Positions 1 through 8,633 are shown, counted from the stretch's first letter. The stretch is DNA of 28,723 bases from JBBDRV01 sp040905285 (GCA_040905285.1 JBBDRV010000163.1:1-28723), one strand, 5' to 3'. A program made the numbers and translations. Notes: a model not told the origin generated them from the sequence alone.

Positions 1-659
1 AGATCCGCGGGAAGAGTGTCGTTATGCATCCCGGCCTCAATCTTTCATTTTTCGACAGGCATCCCGATACCCGCATCCGGAACAAACGCCCGGTTATCGT
101 TTGGAATCAGCGCTGGCAGTTTGACCGCAACCCCGCCATGTTTTTTCGGGTTTTAAACCGGCTGAATGATATTGACCTGGAGTTCGACCTCATCCTTGCA
201 GGAGATACCAAACATGAAAAACCTGAAGAGTTCGAAAAAGCGTGGCGGAGATATGGGGATCACATAACGCATTTCGGTTATGTCGACGATGCAGAAAAGT
301 ACAGCAAGCTGCTGCATTCGGGGGATATCGTCGTATCGACCGCAACCTATGAATTTTTCTGCGTAGCTCTGATGGAGGCGATCTATTGCGGTTGTCATCC
401 GCTGGTACCGAACCGGCTGCACTACCCGGAACTTATTCCGGCCCCGCTTCATGAACCGCTTTTGCATGCCTCCGTCCTCTATGACACAGAAGATGACCTG
501 TTTCATCACATGAAAGACCTCCTCGGCGGAACAACGAAACCCCTTCCCAAGTCATCCCTTCAGAATATCAACAGGCACATGGACTGGCCTGCTAAAATCG
601 ATGACTATGACCGTCTGTTTGAGGAGATGGCAAAGGTAAAAGTCAGGGGTGCATTTTAA
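1..659 (+). CDS. Glycosyltransferase, DUF3524/QTMAN (GTDC1)-like, 3' part
   Basis: The reading frame is open to the left edge (in frame from base 3), so the N-terminus is missing. About 218 residues of the C-terminal half are visible. They match my memory of the GTDC1/QTMAN family, which transfers mannose to queuosine in tRNA-Asp: a VWNQRWQFDRNP block (like the family's LWNHRWEHDKNP), an HFGYVDDAEKY block, and a STATYEFFCVALMEAIYCG block. The last contains the E-x7-E pattern of GT4 retaining glycosyltransferases (Glu codons at 351-353 and 375-377). The missing part would be the DUF3524 N-terminal domain. The stop converges on dnaB, and the two stop codons overlap in TTAA (656-659). Family membership is fairly secure. 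Substrate is inference, because bacterial members may act on another sugar or acceptor. Confidence 0.75.
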   Translation, partial: IRGKSVVMHPGLNLSFFDRHPDTRIRNKRPVIVWNQRWQFDRNPAMFFRVLNRLNDIDLEFDLILAGDTKHEKPEEFEKAWRRYGDHITHFGYVDDAEKYSKLLHSGDIVVSTATYEFFCVALMEAIYCGCHPLVPNRLHYPELIPAPLHEPLLHASVLYDTEDDLFHHMKDLLGGTTKPLPKSSLQNINRHMDWPAKIDDYDRLFEEMAKVKVRGAF

Positions 660-2179
660 AACGGGGCAACATCATCGTCGGCTCCGCCCGGGGTATGCGG
701 AGACGGCGGCGGGACCTGGTCTTCCTGCTCTCCCCCCATGTAGTTTTCCCCTTCCGGCATCGTCCCGTCAGACTGGGTGAAGTTTTCAAACCTGGCGTAG
801 TTCTCGACAAAAAACAGACGTCTGGCTCCGGTTGGCCCGTTTCTCTGTTTTCCTACGATAATTTCAGCCAGCCCCTTGGTAGAGTGACCTTCTGCAGTGG
901 TTTTGATTCCATAGTACTCGGGGCGGTAGAGAAACATCACTACATCAGCGTCCTGCTCAATGGAACCGGATTCTCTCAGGTCACTGAGCTGGGGGCGTTT
1001 GTCACCGCCTCGCTGCTCCACGGCACGGCTTAACTGGGAAAGGGCCACGACAGGGACATTCAGCTCTTTTGCCAGGGCTTTCAGACCACGGGAAATGGTG
1101 GCTATCTCCTGTTCCCTGTTACTGTTGTCCCGGACACTGGCGGTCATCAGCTGAAGGTAGTCAACGATAACTATTCCGATATCATGCTCGCTTTTGAGCC
1201 GGCGGCATTTGGTCCGCAGCTCCATGACACTCAGACTGGGGGTGTCGTCAATAAAGATCTTGGCTGTAAACAACCGGCTCGCAGCGTCAATCAACCGTTT
1301 GAATTCGTCATCTTTCAGGCGGCCGGAACGGGCTGTTTGGGCGTCGATGCGTCCTTCCATCGTGAGCAGGCGCTGTACCAGGGACTGATTGGACATTTCG
1401 AGACTGAAAATGGCTACATTGGTCTGCAGATTCTCATCCATGTGCAGAGCGGCGTTGCGGGCGGCCGTCAGGACAAGCGCTGTTTTCCCCATCGAGGGTC
1501 GTGCGGCGATGATCACAAGATCACCCGGCTGGAACCCGGACGTCAGTTTGTCGACATCAAGTCCGGTGGGTACCCCTGTTATTCCCGACGGCTTTCCCCG
1601 GATCTCTTCCAGGTACTGGAGAGTATCCTTGAGAACATCGCCGATCGCCTGTGCGTTGGCACGTGTCCTGGTATTGGACAGGTCGAAAATTCGCTGTTCG
1701 GCGGCATCCAGCACATCGTAGGCATCGGAGGTGGTATCGTAGGCATTCTTTATAATTTCAGAGCAATTCAGGATCAGATTGCGCTTGACCGATTTTTCAG
1801 CAATGATCTGTGCATGATAATCGATATTGGCAGCCGAGCTGACGGAGCGGGTCAGGTCCGAAAGATAATTACTGCCTCCTATCTGGTCTAACAGGTTCTT
1901 GTCGCGAAGTTCATTTTCAACTGTAAGAAGATCCAGCGGGTTGTCCCGTTCATACAGTTCATAAATTGTTTCAAAAATATGTTTATGCGCGGGTTTGTAA
2001 AAATCAACGGGGCGCAGCATCTGCAGGGCAATCGTAGCCGCTTCATGTTCGATAAGCATGGAGCCCAGAACAGATTCTTCAATTTCAATTGCCTGGGGCG
2101 GGATGCGCCCCTGGCTTTCAAGGTTGTGGTTTTCCTTGCCGTTGTATTCTTTAAAATCGGTTCCGGGTTTGTCAGTCAT
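656..2179 (-). CDS. dnaB: Replicative DNA helicase DnaB
   Basis: The product is 507 residues, in the usual range for the hexameric replicative helicase that unwinds DNA ahead of the fork and binds primase. The N-terminal DnaB domain spans roughly residues 28-130 and begins with the typical PPQAIEIEESVLGSML stretch. The RecA-like ATPase domain runs from about 195 to 467, with Walker A ARPSMGKT at 226-233, Walker B VIVD at 337-340 followed by YLQLM, and the late DLRESGSIEQDADVVMFLYRP block. The tail is acidic and proline-rich (about 470-507) and probably disordered. There is no intein. The ATG at 2179 fits the family N-terminus. The gene follows the uracil-DNA glycosylase on the same strand after a 187-bp gap with two inverted repeats, so it probably has its own promoter. 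Confidence 0.97.
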   Translation of the reverse strand: MTDKPGTDFKEYNGKENHNLESQGRIPPQAIEIEESVLGSMLIEHEAATIALQMLRPVDFYKPAHKHIFETIYELYERDNPLDLLTVENELRDKNLLDQIGGSNYLSDLTRSVSSAANIDYHAQIIAEKSVKRNLILNCSEIIKNAYDTTSDAYDVLDAAEQRIFDLSNTRTRANAQAIGDVLKDTLQYLEEIRGKPSGITGVPTGLDVDKLTSGFQPGDLVIIAARPSMGKTALVLTAARNAALHMDENLQTNVAIFSLEMSNQSLVQRLLTMEGRIDAQTARSGRLKDDEFKRLIDAASRLFTAKIFIDDTPSLSVMELRTKCRRLKSEHDIGIVIVDYLQLMTASVRDNSNREQEIATISRGLKALAKELNVPVVALSQLSRAVEQRGGDKRPQLSDLRESGSIEQDADVVMFLYRPEYYGIKTTAEGHSTKGLAEIIVGKQRNGPTGARRLFFVENYARFENFTQSDGTMPEGENYMGGEQEDQVPPPSPHTPGGADDDVAPF

Positions 2180-2239
2180 CAGGCAGAGAGTCTACTGAAC
2201 TATAATTATTGAAAACTAAAGGGAGTGGCACGGCATCTT

Positions 2240-2269
2240 TTTTACTGCAGGAGACCGACTGCAGTAAAA
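2240..2269. repeat. Perfect 11-bp inverted repeat upstream of dnaB
   Basis: The arms TTTTACTGCAG (2240-2250) and CTGCAGTAAAA (2259-2269) are perfect reverse complements around an 8-base spacer. The T-tract lies on the 5' side and the A-tract on the 3' side on both strands, the reverse of an intrinsic terminator. An operator or cruciform-prone site is therefore likelier. It lies 61-90 bp upstream of the dnaB start codon. Confidence 0.6.
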
Positions 2270-2284
2270 CAGTGCTTTTCAGCA

Positions 2285-2329
2285 ATGACCTGTTTTTATC
2301 ATCCGTGTCAATGATAAGAAAACTGTCAT
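2285..2329. repeat. Imperfect 18/19-bp inverted repeat between udg and dnaB
   Basis: The left arm at 2285-2302 and right arm at 2311-2329 pair across an 8-base loop. There is a perfect inner stem TTATCAT/ATGATAA and an outer ATGAC/GTCAT match, with a small internal mismatch or bulge. It sits 38 bp after the glycosylase stop. In the transcript it could form a 3'-end stem-loop, but no U-run follows, so I do not call a rho-independent terminator. Confidence 0.5.
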
Positions 2330-2366
2330 TCTATAGCATATTAGAATCGCCGGCAGAAAGAGATTT

Positions 2367-3182
2367 TTACGGCCTGCTCAATTCGTCGTATTTTTCCCTG
2401 AGCATACGGACATCTTCCCAGGCCGGTCGTTTCCAGACGGGGTTCCGCAGCAGGGCCGCCGGATGATAGGTGACCATCAGCAGCCGTCCCATAAACGGAT
2501 GAAACTGTCCCCTTAAGTTTTTCAGGGAATCCTCCCGGTCAAGCAGGGTAGTGCCGGACACTCTCCCGAGACAGAGGATTAACTTCGGATCAACCAGTTC
2601 TATCTGACGCGTCAGATAGGGAAGGCTGCTTGCCCTCTCTTCCGGTGTGGGATTCCTGTTTTCCGGAGGCCGGTGTTTCAGGATATTGGCAATATATACA
2701 TTGTCCCTGCTGAACTGAATGGCCGCTAAAATCTTGTCGAGCAGTTTTCCCGCCCGTCCGACAAACGGCTCCCCCTGCCGGTCTTCATGATATCCGGGAG
2801 CTTCGCCCACCACCATGAGATCCGCATCCGGATTACCGGTGCCGAAAACCAGATTTGTATCCTTCAGGTCCGTTCTGAGCACATCTGCTGAAGAGCAGAG
2901 TTCTTCAAGTTCGGACAGGGTTTTACACCGGCCGGTCAGGATGTTCGAAGCAGCGCCGGAGGACGAGCCGGCTGGTTCCCCCGGGGGATCGGGATCCGGC
3001 TTATCAGATGAGTCGTTCACCGGCATGCCTGCTGAAGGTGATTCTTCACTCCGGTGGGTGTCCGCCGCCGGGCCGGCAGCTGAACCGGCGGATCCGGCAG
3101 GATCACCCCAATCTCCGTATAGCGCCCGCTCGTTTCTTAAAAAAAGGAGAATATCCTCTAACAGCCTGTCCGTTTTATCCAT
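2367..3182 (-). CDS. Uracil-DNA glycosylase, family 4-like, lacking most Fe-S cysteines
   Basis: The product has 271 residues. The C-terminal ~190 match the family 4 uracil-DNA glycosylase fold, which removes uracil from DNA to start base-excision repair. Visible motifs are GEAPGYHEDRQGEPFVGRAG (126-145) and YHPAALLRNP (239-248). Canonical family 4 enzymes bind a 4Fe-4S cluster through four cysteines. Here only C96 sits at an expected position. The second is A99, the KCRPP cysteine is H170 (KHRPP), and the last (C-x-x-[FY]-L) is S186. C86 and C204 are off-pattern. Residues ~28-80 are a Gly/Ala/Pro/Ser/Asp-rich linker joining a short N-terminal helix to the domain. The ATG overlaps the mtaB stop (ATGGATAA, 3175-3182), implying translational coupling. 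Confidence 0.87.
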   Translation of the reverse strand: MDKTDRLLEDILLFLRNERALYGDWGDPAGSAGSAAGPAADTHRSEESPSAGMPVNDSSDKPDPDPPGEPAGSSSGAASNILTGRCKTLSELEELCSSADVLRTDLKDTNLVFGTGNPDADLMVVGEAPGYHEDRQGEPFVGRAGKLLDKILAAIQFSRDNVYIANILKHRPPENRNPTPEERASSLPYLTRQIELVDPKLILCLGRVSGTTLLDREDSLKNLRGQFHPFMGRLLMVTYHPAALLRNPVWKRPAWEDVRMLREKYDELSRP

Positions 3183-4515
3183 GGTCGACTAGTGTTTCAA
3201 TGGCAAGTTCCCGGTCAAGTTCTTCCCGGCCGATTGTTCCGAGTATCAGGCCGTCGTCTGTCTGCCGGGTCAGCTGCACCGGCAGAATACGGTTCTCAAA
3301 TCTTTTCCTGTAGGGCAGGGCCACCCGGATATAGTTGTCTGTCCACCCGTGAATCAGCCCGTTTTTGTTCTCTCCCTCAAACAGGACGGCTCGCTTTGTG
3401 CCGGTAAACCGGGAGTTGAAACGTCGCCTTTTACGGACCGACAGCTGACGCAGTTTGCGGTTGCGCTTCTTCCGGACGGATACCGGAACTACCGGTTTGA
3501 GGTCAAGTGCGTCTGTTCCCGGCCGTTCGGAATAGGTGAATACATGCAGATATGAAACATCGATATTTTTCAGGAATTCATAGGATTCCTGGAACAGTTT
3601 GTCCGTTTCCCCGGGATGACCTGCAATGACGTCAACACCGATGCATGCCTCCGGCAACAGTTGGCGGATCAGTTCGACACGGTCCCTGTAAAGCCGGGTT
3701 TTGTATCTGCGGCGCATCAGCCCCAGCATGTCGTCGCTTCCACTCTGAAGCGGAATATGAAAATGGGGCTGGATCTTATCGGAGCCGGCGGCGAGGTGAA
3801 TGATGGAATCATGCAGGAGATTGGGTTCAACAGAAGAAACACGGATCCGGCGCAGGCCATGAATGTTGTCCAGCGACTGAAGCAGCATGTAAAAATTTTC
3901 ATCTCGTCCGGCTCCGAAGTCACCGGCGTTTACTCCGGTTATGACAATCTCCCTGTAGCCCTCGCCGACCAGTTTTTCCGCACTCCGCATGACGATCTCA
4001 ATGTCAGGGCTCCGGCTCTTCCCGCGAGCCCGGGGGATGGTGCAGAACGAGCATTTGTAGCTGCAGCCGTCCTGTATTTTCAGAAATGCACGGGTCCTGT
4101 CGTCAGATGAAAAGGCGTTGTGAAAATCGACAGCTTCATTCACATCACTGTTATAGATCAGTGTGTCATCCTGTTTTGAAAATGTGCTGAAAATATCGAG
4201 AATGCGGAACTTGTCTTTTGCACCGATAACGACATCCACCCCGTCAATTTCAGCAATCTCTTCCGGTTCAAGCTGTGCGTAACACCCGATTACCGCAACA
4301 AAGGCAGCCGGATTCCTGCGCAAGGCCCGCCGTACGGTTTTACGGCAACTGCTGTTGGCATCGGCGGTCACCGAACAGGTATTGATGACATAGATATCGG
4401 CCTTGTCATCGAACCCCGTAATCCTGAAGCCATTTTCAGAGAATGTTCGTCTGATGGACGAGGTTTCGGAGAAGTTTAGCTTGCAGCCCAGTGTTTCGAA
4501 GGCAACGGAGTACAT
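3175..4515 (-). CDS. mtaB: tRNA t6A methylthiotransferase MtaB
   Basis: This 446-residue radical-SAM methylthiotransferase is of the MtaB type, which converts t6A37 to ms2t6A37 in tRNA. The N-terminal UPF0004 domain carries cluster cysteines C11 (ETLGCKLN), C47 (NTCSVT) and C78 (IGCYAQ). The radical-SAM motif CSYKCSFC (C151, C155, C158) is followed by TIPRARGKSRS, typical of MtaB and RimO/MiaB relatives. A C-terminal TRAM-like region occupies about 370-420. The ETLGCKLN start and the TGVNAGDFG block favour MtaB over MiaB or RimO. The ATG at 4515 begins directly at the conserved domain. The gene ends overlapping the glycosylase by 8 bp and is separated from the upstream serine hydrolase by 90 bp, where I see nothing clear. 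Confidence 0.92.
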   Translation of the reverse strand: MYSVAFETLGCKLNFSETSSIRRTFSENGFRITGFDDKADIYVINTCSVTADANSSCRKTVRRALRRNPAAFVAVIGCYAQLEPEEIAEIDGVDVVIGAKDKFRILDIFSTFSKQDDTLIYNSDVNEAVDFHNAFSSDDRTRAFLKIQDGCSYKCSFCTIPRARGKSRSPDIEIVMRSAEKLVGEGYREIVITGVNAGDFGAGRDENFYMLLQSLDNIHGLRRIRVSSVEPNLLHDSIIHLAAGSDKIQPHFHIPLQSGSDDMLGLMRRRYKTRLYRDRVELIRQLLPEACIGVDVIAGHPGETDKLFQESYEFLKNIDVSYLHVFTYSERPGTDALDLKPVVPVSVRKKRNRKLRQLSVRKRRRFNSRFTGTKRAVLFEGENKNGLIHGWTDNYIRVALPYRKRFENRILPVQLTRQTDDGLILGTIGREELDRELAIETLVDHG

Positions 4516-4605
4516 GAAGCTGTTTTATGGGTTTTATGGTAAATAACAGATGATAAATAATATTCTGACAGGAAATACAGAAAGCGGAGTCCCGTGCCGG
4601 TAAAT

Positions 4606-5877
4606 TCAGTAATATTCATTGACAATTTCAATGGTTTTTCCCGCAATATGTTGCTGAATTCTTCCCAGGTCCGGATAATATCCATCTTCACCGGTGCCGA
4701 AATGCTGACGGTTTGTGAGGAATATCAGTATGAGATCCCTGCCTGGATGAATAAAAAAATAGGTCCCCGTGAATCCGGTATGCCCGTAGCTGCCGGCCGG
4801 AAAGCCGGAGTCCCGGTCATCCGAGCCGGCCATCCATCCGAGACCGTGCTGAAATGAGTCACCCGAAAGAAACAGCTGTATGGTTTCGGGGGTAAAAAGA
4901 CCCGTACGGCCGGTTTCAGCCGGATCAGAAAGCGGCACAAGAAGCCGGTAAAGGTCAGAAGCGGTGGAGAAGAGACCGGCGTGGCCGGCAATGCCGCCGT
5001 GTGTATAAAAGGCATTGCCGTCATTGACTTCCCCCCTCAATGTATTCCGGCGCCAGCCGTTCCAGGCCGCCGGGTCTGTATCTACCCTGTAGCCGAATTC
5101 ATCGTCGTGGACCATCCTCTTTTCAAAAGGGTTTCCATGAGAGGTGGATACAAGGTCAGGATAAGACCGGGGGTCCGGGTTAAAGAGCGTGGATTGCAGG
5201 TTCAGCGGGCGGTAGAGGTGTTCAGACAGGTACTGCTCCATCGGCCGGCCCGAAATTTCCCTGATGAGATCAGCCAGTGCCATAAAGCCGATATCGCTAT
5301 AGCGGCGCTGCTTTCCGACTTCTCCTGCAAGGGGCTGTCTCCCGGTCCATTCCAGCCGGGCCCGGGAATCAGCGGCGGTATAATAGGTCGGAAACCACGG
5401 CATCAATCCGGAGGTATGGGTCAGCAGGTGGCGTGGTGTGATTTTCCGTTTCCCATCTGTATCGAAAGGGGGAAGGTGACGGAAGACCGGCTCGTCAGGA
5501 TCAAGAAGGCCATTGCTGTGCAGGTGCATCAACGCATAGGTTGTTGCAAAAATCTTGGTCAGGGATGCAAGATCGAACAAATGGCCCTCCGTCATCGGTT
5601 CAGGTTCGGCCAGCAGCCTGGAATCACGGCCGTAGAGAGCGGCATGACCGAAAGCCTGCTGATGCACTATTCCTTCTGACGTGCCGATGAGAAGAACGGC
5701 TCCGGGATAGAGAGAATCTGAAATACCCGATTCCACAATCCTGTCCACCGGTGCGAATTTGCCGGAGTCGCCGGTATCCTGCCGGGAACAGGCACACAGT
5801 AAAGCGGTCAGCAGGAGGCAGGCTCTGACAGAACGGGCCCCGGCCACTGATATGTCCGTGATGAGGGGCACCGTCAC
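4606..5877 (-). CDS. Serine hydrolase lipoprotein, class C beta-lactamase-like
   Basis: The product is 423 residues of the beta-lactamase/transpeptidase-like fold (CubicO/EstB group). Catalytic motifs are S105-LT-K108 in DLASLTKIF, Y193-S-D in RRYSDIGF (the Y-x-N/D motif), and H366-TG in YGHTGFTG. The N-terminus has a hydrophobic stretch ending in lipobox LCAC, with C30 as the lipidated residue, so it is probably anchored in the envelope. The substrate cannot be read from sequence: esterase, D-amino-acid peptidase or peptidoglycan-acting enzyme are all possible. The start codon is GTG, overlapping the upstream stop in GTGA (5874-5877). No other in-frame Met precedes the lipobox, so the start is well supported and translation is probably coupled to the UPF0182 gene. 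Confidence 0.85.
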   Translation of the reverse strand: MTVPLITDISVAGARSVRACLLLTALLCACSRQDTGDSGKFAPVDRIVESGISDSLYPGAVLLIGTSEGIVHQQAFGHAALYGRDSRLLAEPEPMTEGHLFDLASLTKIFATTYALMHLHSNGLLDPDEPVFRHLPPFDTDGKRKITPRHLLTHTSGLMPWFPTYYTAADSRARLEWTGRQPLAGEVGKQRRYSDIGFMALADLIREISGRPMEQYLSEHLYRPLNLQSTLFNPDPRSYPDLVSTSHGNPFEKRMVHDDEFGYRVDTDPAAWNGWRRNTLRGEVNDGNAFYTHGGIAGHAGLFSTASDLYRLLVPLSDPAETGRTGLFTPETIQLFLSGDSFQHGLGWMAGSDDRDSGFPAGSYGHTGFTGTYFFIHPGRDLILIFLTNRQHFGTGEDGYYPDLGRIQQHIAGKTIEIVNEYY

Positions 5878-8597
5878 TCACTGCCTATTCTGTCATCAAG
5901 ATCATTCAGAAGCTCTCCGTAACGGGTCCAGTTCCGTTCTTCCATGGCCTCTATGAGCTCCGACCAGAGCGAGCGGATCTCTTCAAGCTGGGCCGCGTCG
6001 ACTTCCATGGCAGAAGGATCCATGACGCCGGGCAGACCGGGGGTGACAGCATCGGTTCCCGCAACAACAGAAGGAGCAAGGAAATCAGCATCATCACCGA
6101 AGAGCTCATATATAGCTCCTTCAATGGTCGGCTGCATGGCGATGTCTTCACCGATTGCCACAATCACTCGCTGAAGCTGGGGAATGTCCACTCCTTCAGC
6201 CAGGAGGAATACCGGCTCCACATAAAGGAAGGAATTTTCAATTGGGATAACCATCAGGTTTCCGCGGATGACGCTTGAACCGCGCTGGTCCCACAGGGCT
6301 ATTTGTCTTGAAATTTCTGTATCCTGGTCAATGCGGGCTTCAATTTGTGCAGGACCATAGATCAGCCGGTCTTTGGGAAGCTTGTAAACGATCAGATCGC
6401 CGTAACTGTCCGGATCGGATTTGGCAGCGAGCCAGGAGATCATATTATCCCTGTTTTCAGGGGTTGTGGGGCTGATAAGCATAAATTCCAGCCGCTCTTC
6501 ACCCGGCAGGCGCGCCAGTACATAATACGGCTCCATCAGCATGCTCCGTCCTGCATATGTTTCGTTGGGACGTGTCCATAGATCTTCCTGGTTGTAGAAA
6601 ACCTGCGGACGGGTCATGTGATAACGGTTGTAGGTTTCGAGCTGTATTTCAAAAAGGTCCTGCGGATATCTGAAATGCGCATCCAGTCCGTCCGGTAAAT
6701 TTTGTACAGGCTGGAACAGATCCGGAAAAATGGAATCATACACCTGCAGCACGACATCGTCTTCGTCAACCATATAGTAGTCAATACTTCCCTCGTAGCT
6801 GTCAACGACAATCTTGACCGAGTTGCGGATGTAGTTTACGCCGCGATGCCGCTGGGAGTACGGGAAATGGGATGACGTGGTATAGGCGTCCTGAATCCAC
6901 AAGAGCCGCCCTTCATGCATCACCAGATAAGGGTCACTGTCAAGCTGCAGAAAAGGTGTGATACGGCGGATCCGGTCCTGGACACTGCGATAAATCTGCA
7001 GGCGGCTGCCTTCATGGATATAGTCCGAGAGAAGAATGTTGATATCCCCCAGCTCCCAGGCAAAAAGCAGCTTTCTGAACAGGCTGTTGAACTGGATCCC
7101 CCCCTGGCCGTCGTAGTGGATATACATGTTTTCATCCCCGGCGGGATAGTTCAGTTCGGGTACGTCCGTATTCACGATGTAGTAGCCGGTGCTGTTTTCC
7201 CCGTAGTATATGGCCGGATTTTCTACCCGCAGGTCCGGGCTGGAGGGAATGGGGGGGATGTCCCGGAGTAAAAAACGCGGTTCACCCTGCCGTGAGGTTT
7301 CCGTTACGGGGCTCATGACCAGGCCGAATCCATGGGTATACTGCATGTGCCGGTTGACCCAGGTATCGGACTGGCTTGGCAGGGTCCGTGCGATTTCCCT
7401 TGAAGAGAGCATGGTCTGAACCACGTCTCCGTCGATGGTATAGCGGTCATTGTCCACATTGTAAAATTCATAGTAGGAACGGATTTCCTGAAGCTGTCTG
7501 TAGGTCTGGATCAGCAGCCTGGGGTCCCACAACCGTATATTGTCAATGGCGTCCTGATTGTTCCTGATATCCGAAATTGTAAGGGTATCATCCGCCTGGT
7601 AATCTACTTCACGTACGTTGTCGATTCCGAAGCCAAGTCGGGTCATAGCGATATTGTTTTCCAGATAGCTCTCTTCAAGCTCAAGTTCATTCGGTTCGAC
7701 ACTGAACATCTGAACGGCACCGGGAATAACGGCACGCCCGAGGATCATGACAACCACCGCAAGCACGGCGGTGCCGGGTATCGCACGGCGGAAGTCAACC
7801 CATCTGCTTGCAACAAGCATAACAGCGAGGACAGCTGTAAGGACGGTTAAAATCCAGAGGGCGGGCAGTTCAATGACGGCATGGATGTAGCCTGCTCCGA
7901 AAATGATCCCGTCCGTCCTGAACAGGAGGTTGTAGCGGCCCAGGTAAAACCCCCAGGAAAGCATGACCAGCCAGAATGCACCGTTTATTTTCAGGTGGTT
8001 GAGTATCCGGGACCCTGCCTGAATTCCCCTTTCCTGGCTCGCACCCAGCTGTCCGGTAAAGATGTAGATAACAGCAAGAATGGCAAGAACCAGAAAGGAC
8101 AGAACCGCAAGGGATGTCTGTACCAGGTCCCAGAACGGAAGCTGAAACATGTAGAAACCAATATCTTTTCCGAACAGGGGGTCCTGCTCTCCGAATGGTT
8201 CATTCCATATGAAACGCAGGGATTCGTCCCAGCTGATATAGAACCCGACGGCAAAGACAAAGGCGACAAAGAGGGCGATCAGGGTAAAAAACAGTTTCAG
8301 CTGTTTGTGCTGCCGGCTGATCGCCAGGTTGATATTGAGATTCTGCAGAGGCGTGCCTGCAAAATTCACTTCCCGCAACTGATCGGCGAGATACCTGAAA
8401 TTCAGGACGAGATAGGAGGCGCCGATGACAAATGCCAGGAGGGTGAGCAGAACCTGCGCCCCCCGGACAGTCCAGAAAATGCCGGCATAACCCAGTTCGT
8501 TCATCCACATCCATTCAAATATGTAGCTTGAAGAAAAGACAAGGAGAAGGATCGGGATGCCGATGGCGGCAAGAAGTCGTATCGTGCGTGAGGTCAT
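5874..8597 (-). CDS. UPF0182 family membrane protein
   Basis: The product is about 907 residues, typical for UPF0182. Seven predicted transmembrane segments fill the first ~320 residues. A large, probably extracytoplasmic domain follows, with family-like blocks such as YYGENSTGYYIVNT and RHRGVNYIRNSVK, and an acidic, helix-forming C-terminal tail. Function is unknown. I chose the ATG at 8597 (MTSRTIRLL, leading straight into the first membrane helix). A frame extension begins at a TTG at 8636, but a candidate promoter lies at 8634-8662, which would leave that codon outside the transcript. The gene follows the DUF2911 lipoprotein after 165 bp and overlaps the serine hydrolase by 4 bp. Confidence 0.9.
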   Translation of the reverse strand: MTSRTIRLLAAIGIPILLLVFSSSYIFEWMWMNELGYAGIFWTVRGAQVLLTLLAFVIGASYLVLNFRYLADQLREVNFAGTPLQNLNINLAISRQHKQLKLFFTLIALFVAFVFAVGFYISWDESLRFIWNEPFGEQDPLFGKDIGFYMFQLPFWDLVQTSLAVLSFLVLAILAVIYIFTGQLGASQERGIQAGSRILNHLKINGAFWLVMLSWGFYLGRYNLLFRTDGIIFGAGYIHAVIELPALWILTVLTAVLAVMLVASRWVDFRRAIPGTAVLAVVVMILGRAVIPGAVQMFSVEPNELELEESYLENNIAMTRLGFGIDNVREVDYQADDTLTISDIRNNQDAIDNIRLWDPRLLIQTYRQLQEIRSYYEFYNVDNDRYTIDGDVVQTMLSSREIARTLPSQSDTWVNRHMQYTHGFGLVMSPVTETSRQGEPRFLLRDIPPIPSSPDLRVENPAIYYGENSTGYYIVNTDVPELNYPAGDENMYIHYDGQGGIQFNSLFRKLLFAWELGDINILLSDYIHEGSRLQIYRSVQDRIRRITPFLQLDSDPYLVMHEGRLLWIQDAYTTSSHFPYSQRHRGVNYIRNSVKIVVDSYEGSIDYYMVDEDDVVLQVYDSIFPDLFQPVQNLPDGLDAHFRYPQDLFEIQLETYNRYHMTRPQVFYNQEDLWTRPNETYAGRSMLMEPYYVLARLPGEERLEFMLISPTTPENRDNMISWLAAKSDPDSYGDLIVYKLPKDRLIYGPAQIEARIDQDTEISRQIALWDQRGSSVIRGNLMVIPIENSFLYVEPVFLLAEGVDIPQLQRVIVAIGEDIAMQPTIEGAIYELFGDDADFLAPSVVAGTDAVTPGLPGVMDPSAMEVDAAQLEEIRSLWSELIEAMEERNWTRYGELLNDLDDRIGSE

Positions 8598-8633
8598 AAA
8601 AGCGGATTCAAAAATTCTTAATGGAATAAAATA

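Noticed and set aside
1184..1891. 235-codon plus-strand open frame
   Set aside because: It lies entirely antisense to dnaB, whose motifs are complete. The translation shows no family resemblance and there is no start signal, so it is a shadow frame.
4516..4605. Possible small gene between the serine hydrolase and mtaB
   Set aside because: The 90-bp gap is AT-rich on one side and holds no frame with a plausible start and family resemblance.
7881..8531. 216-codon plus-strand open frame
   Set aside because: It is antisense to the transmembrane-coding part of the UPF0182 gene. Hydrophobic helices on one strand leave long open polar frames on the other.
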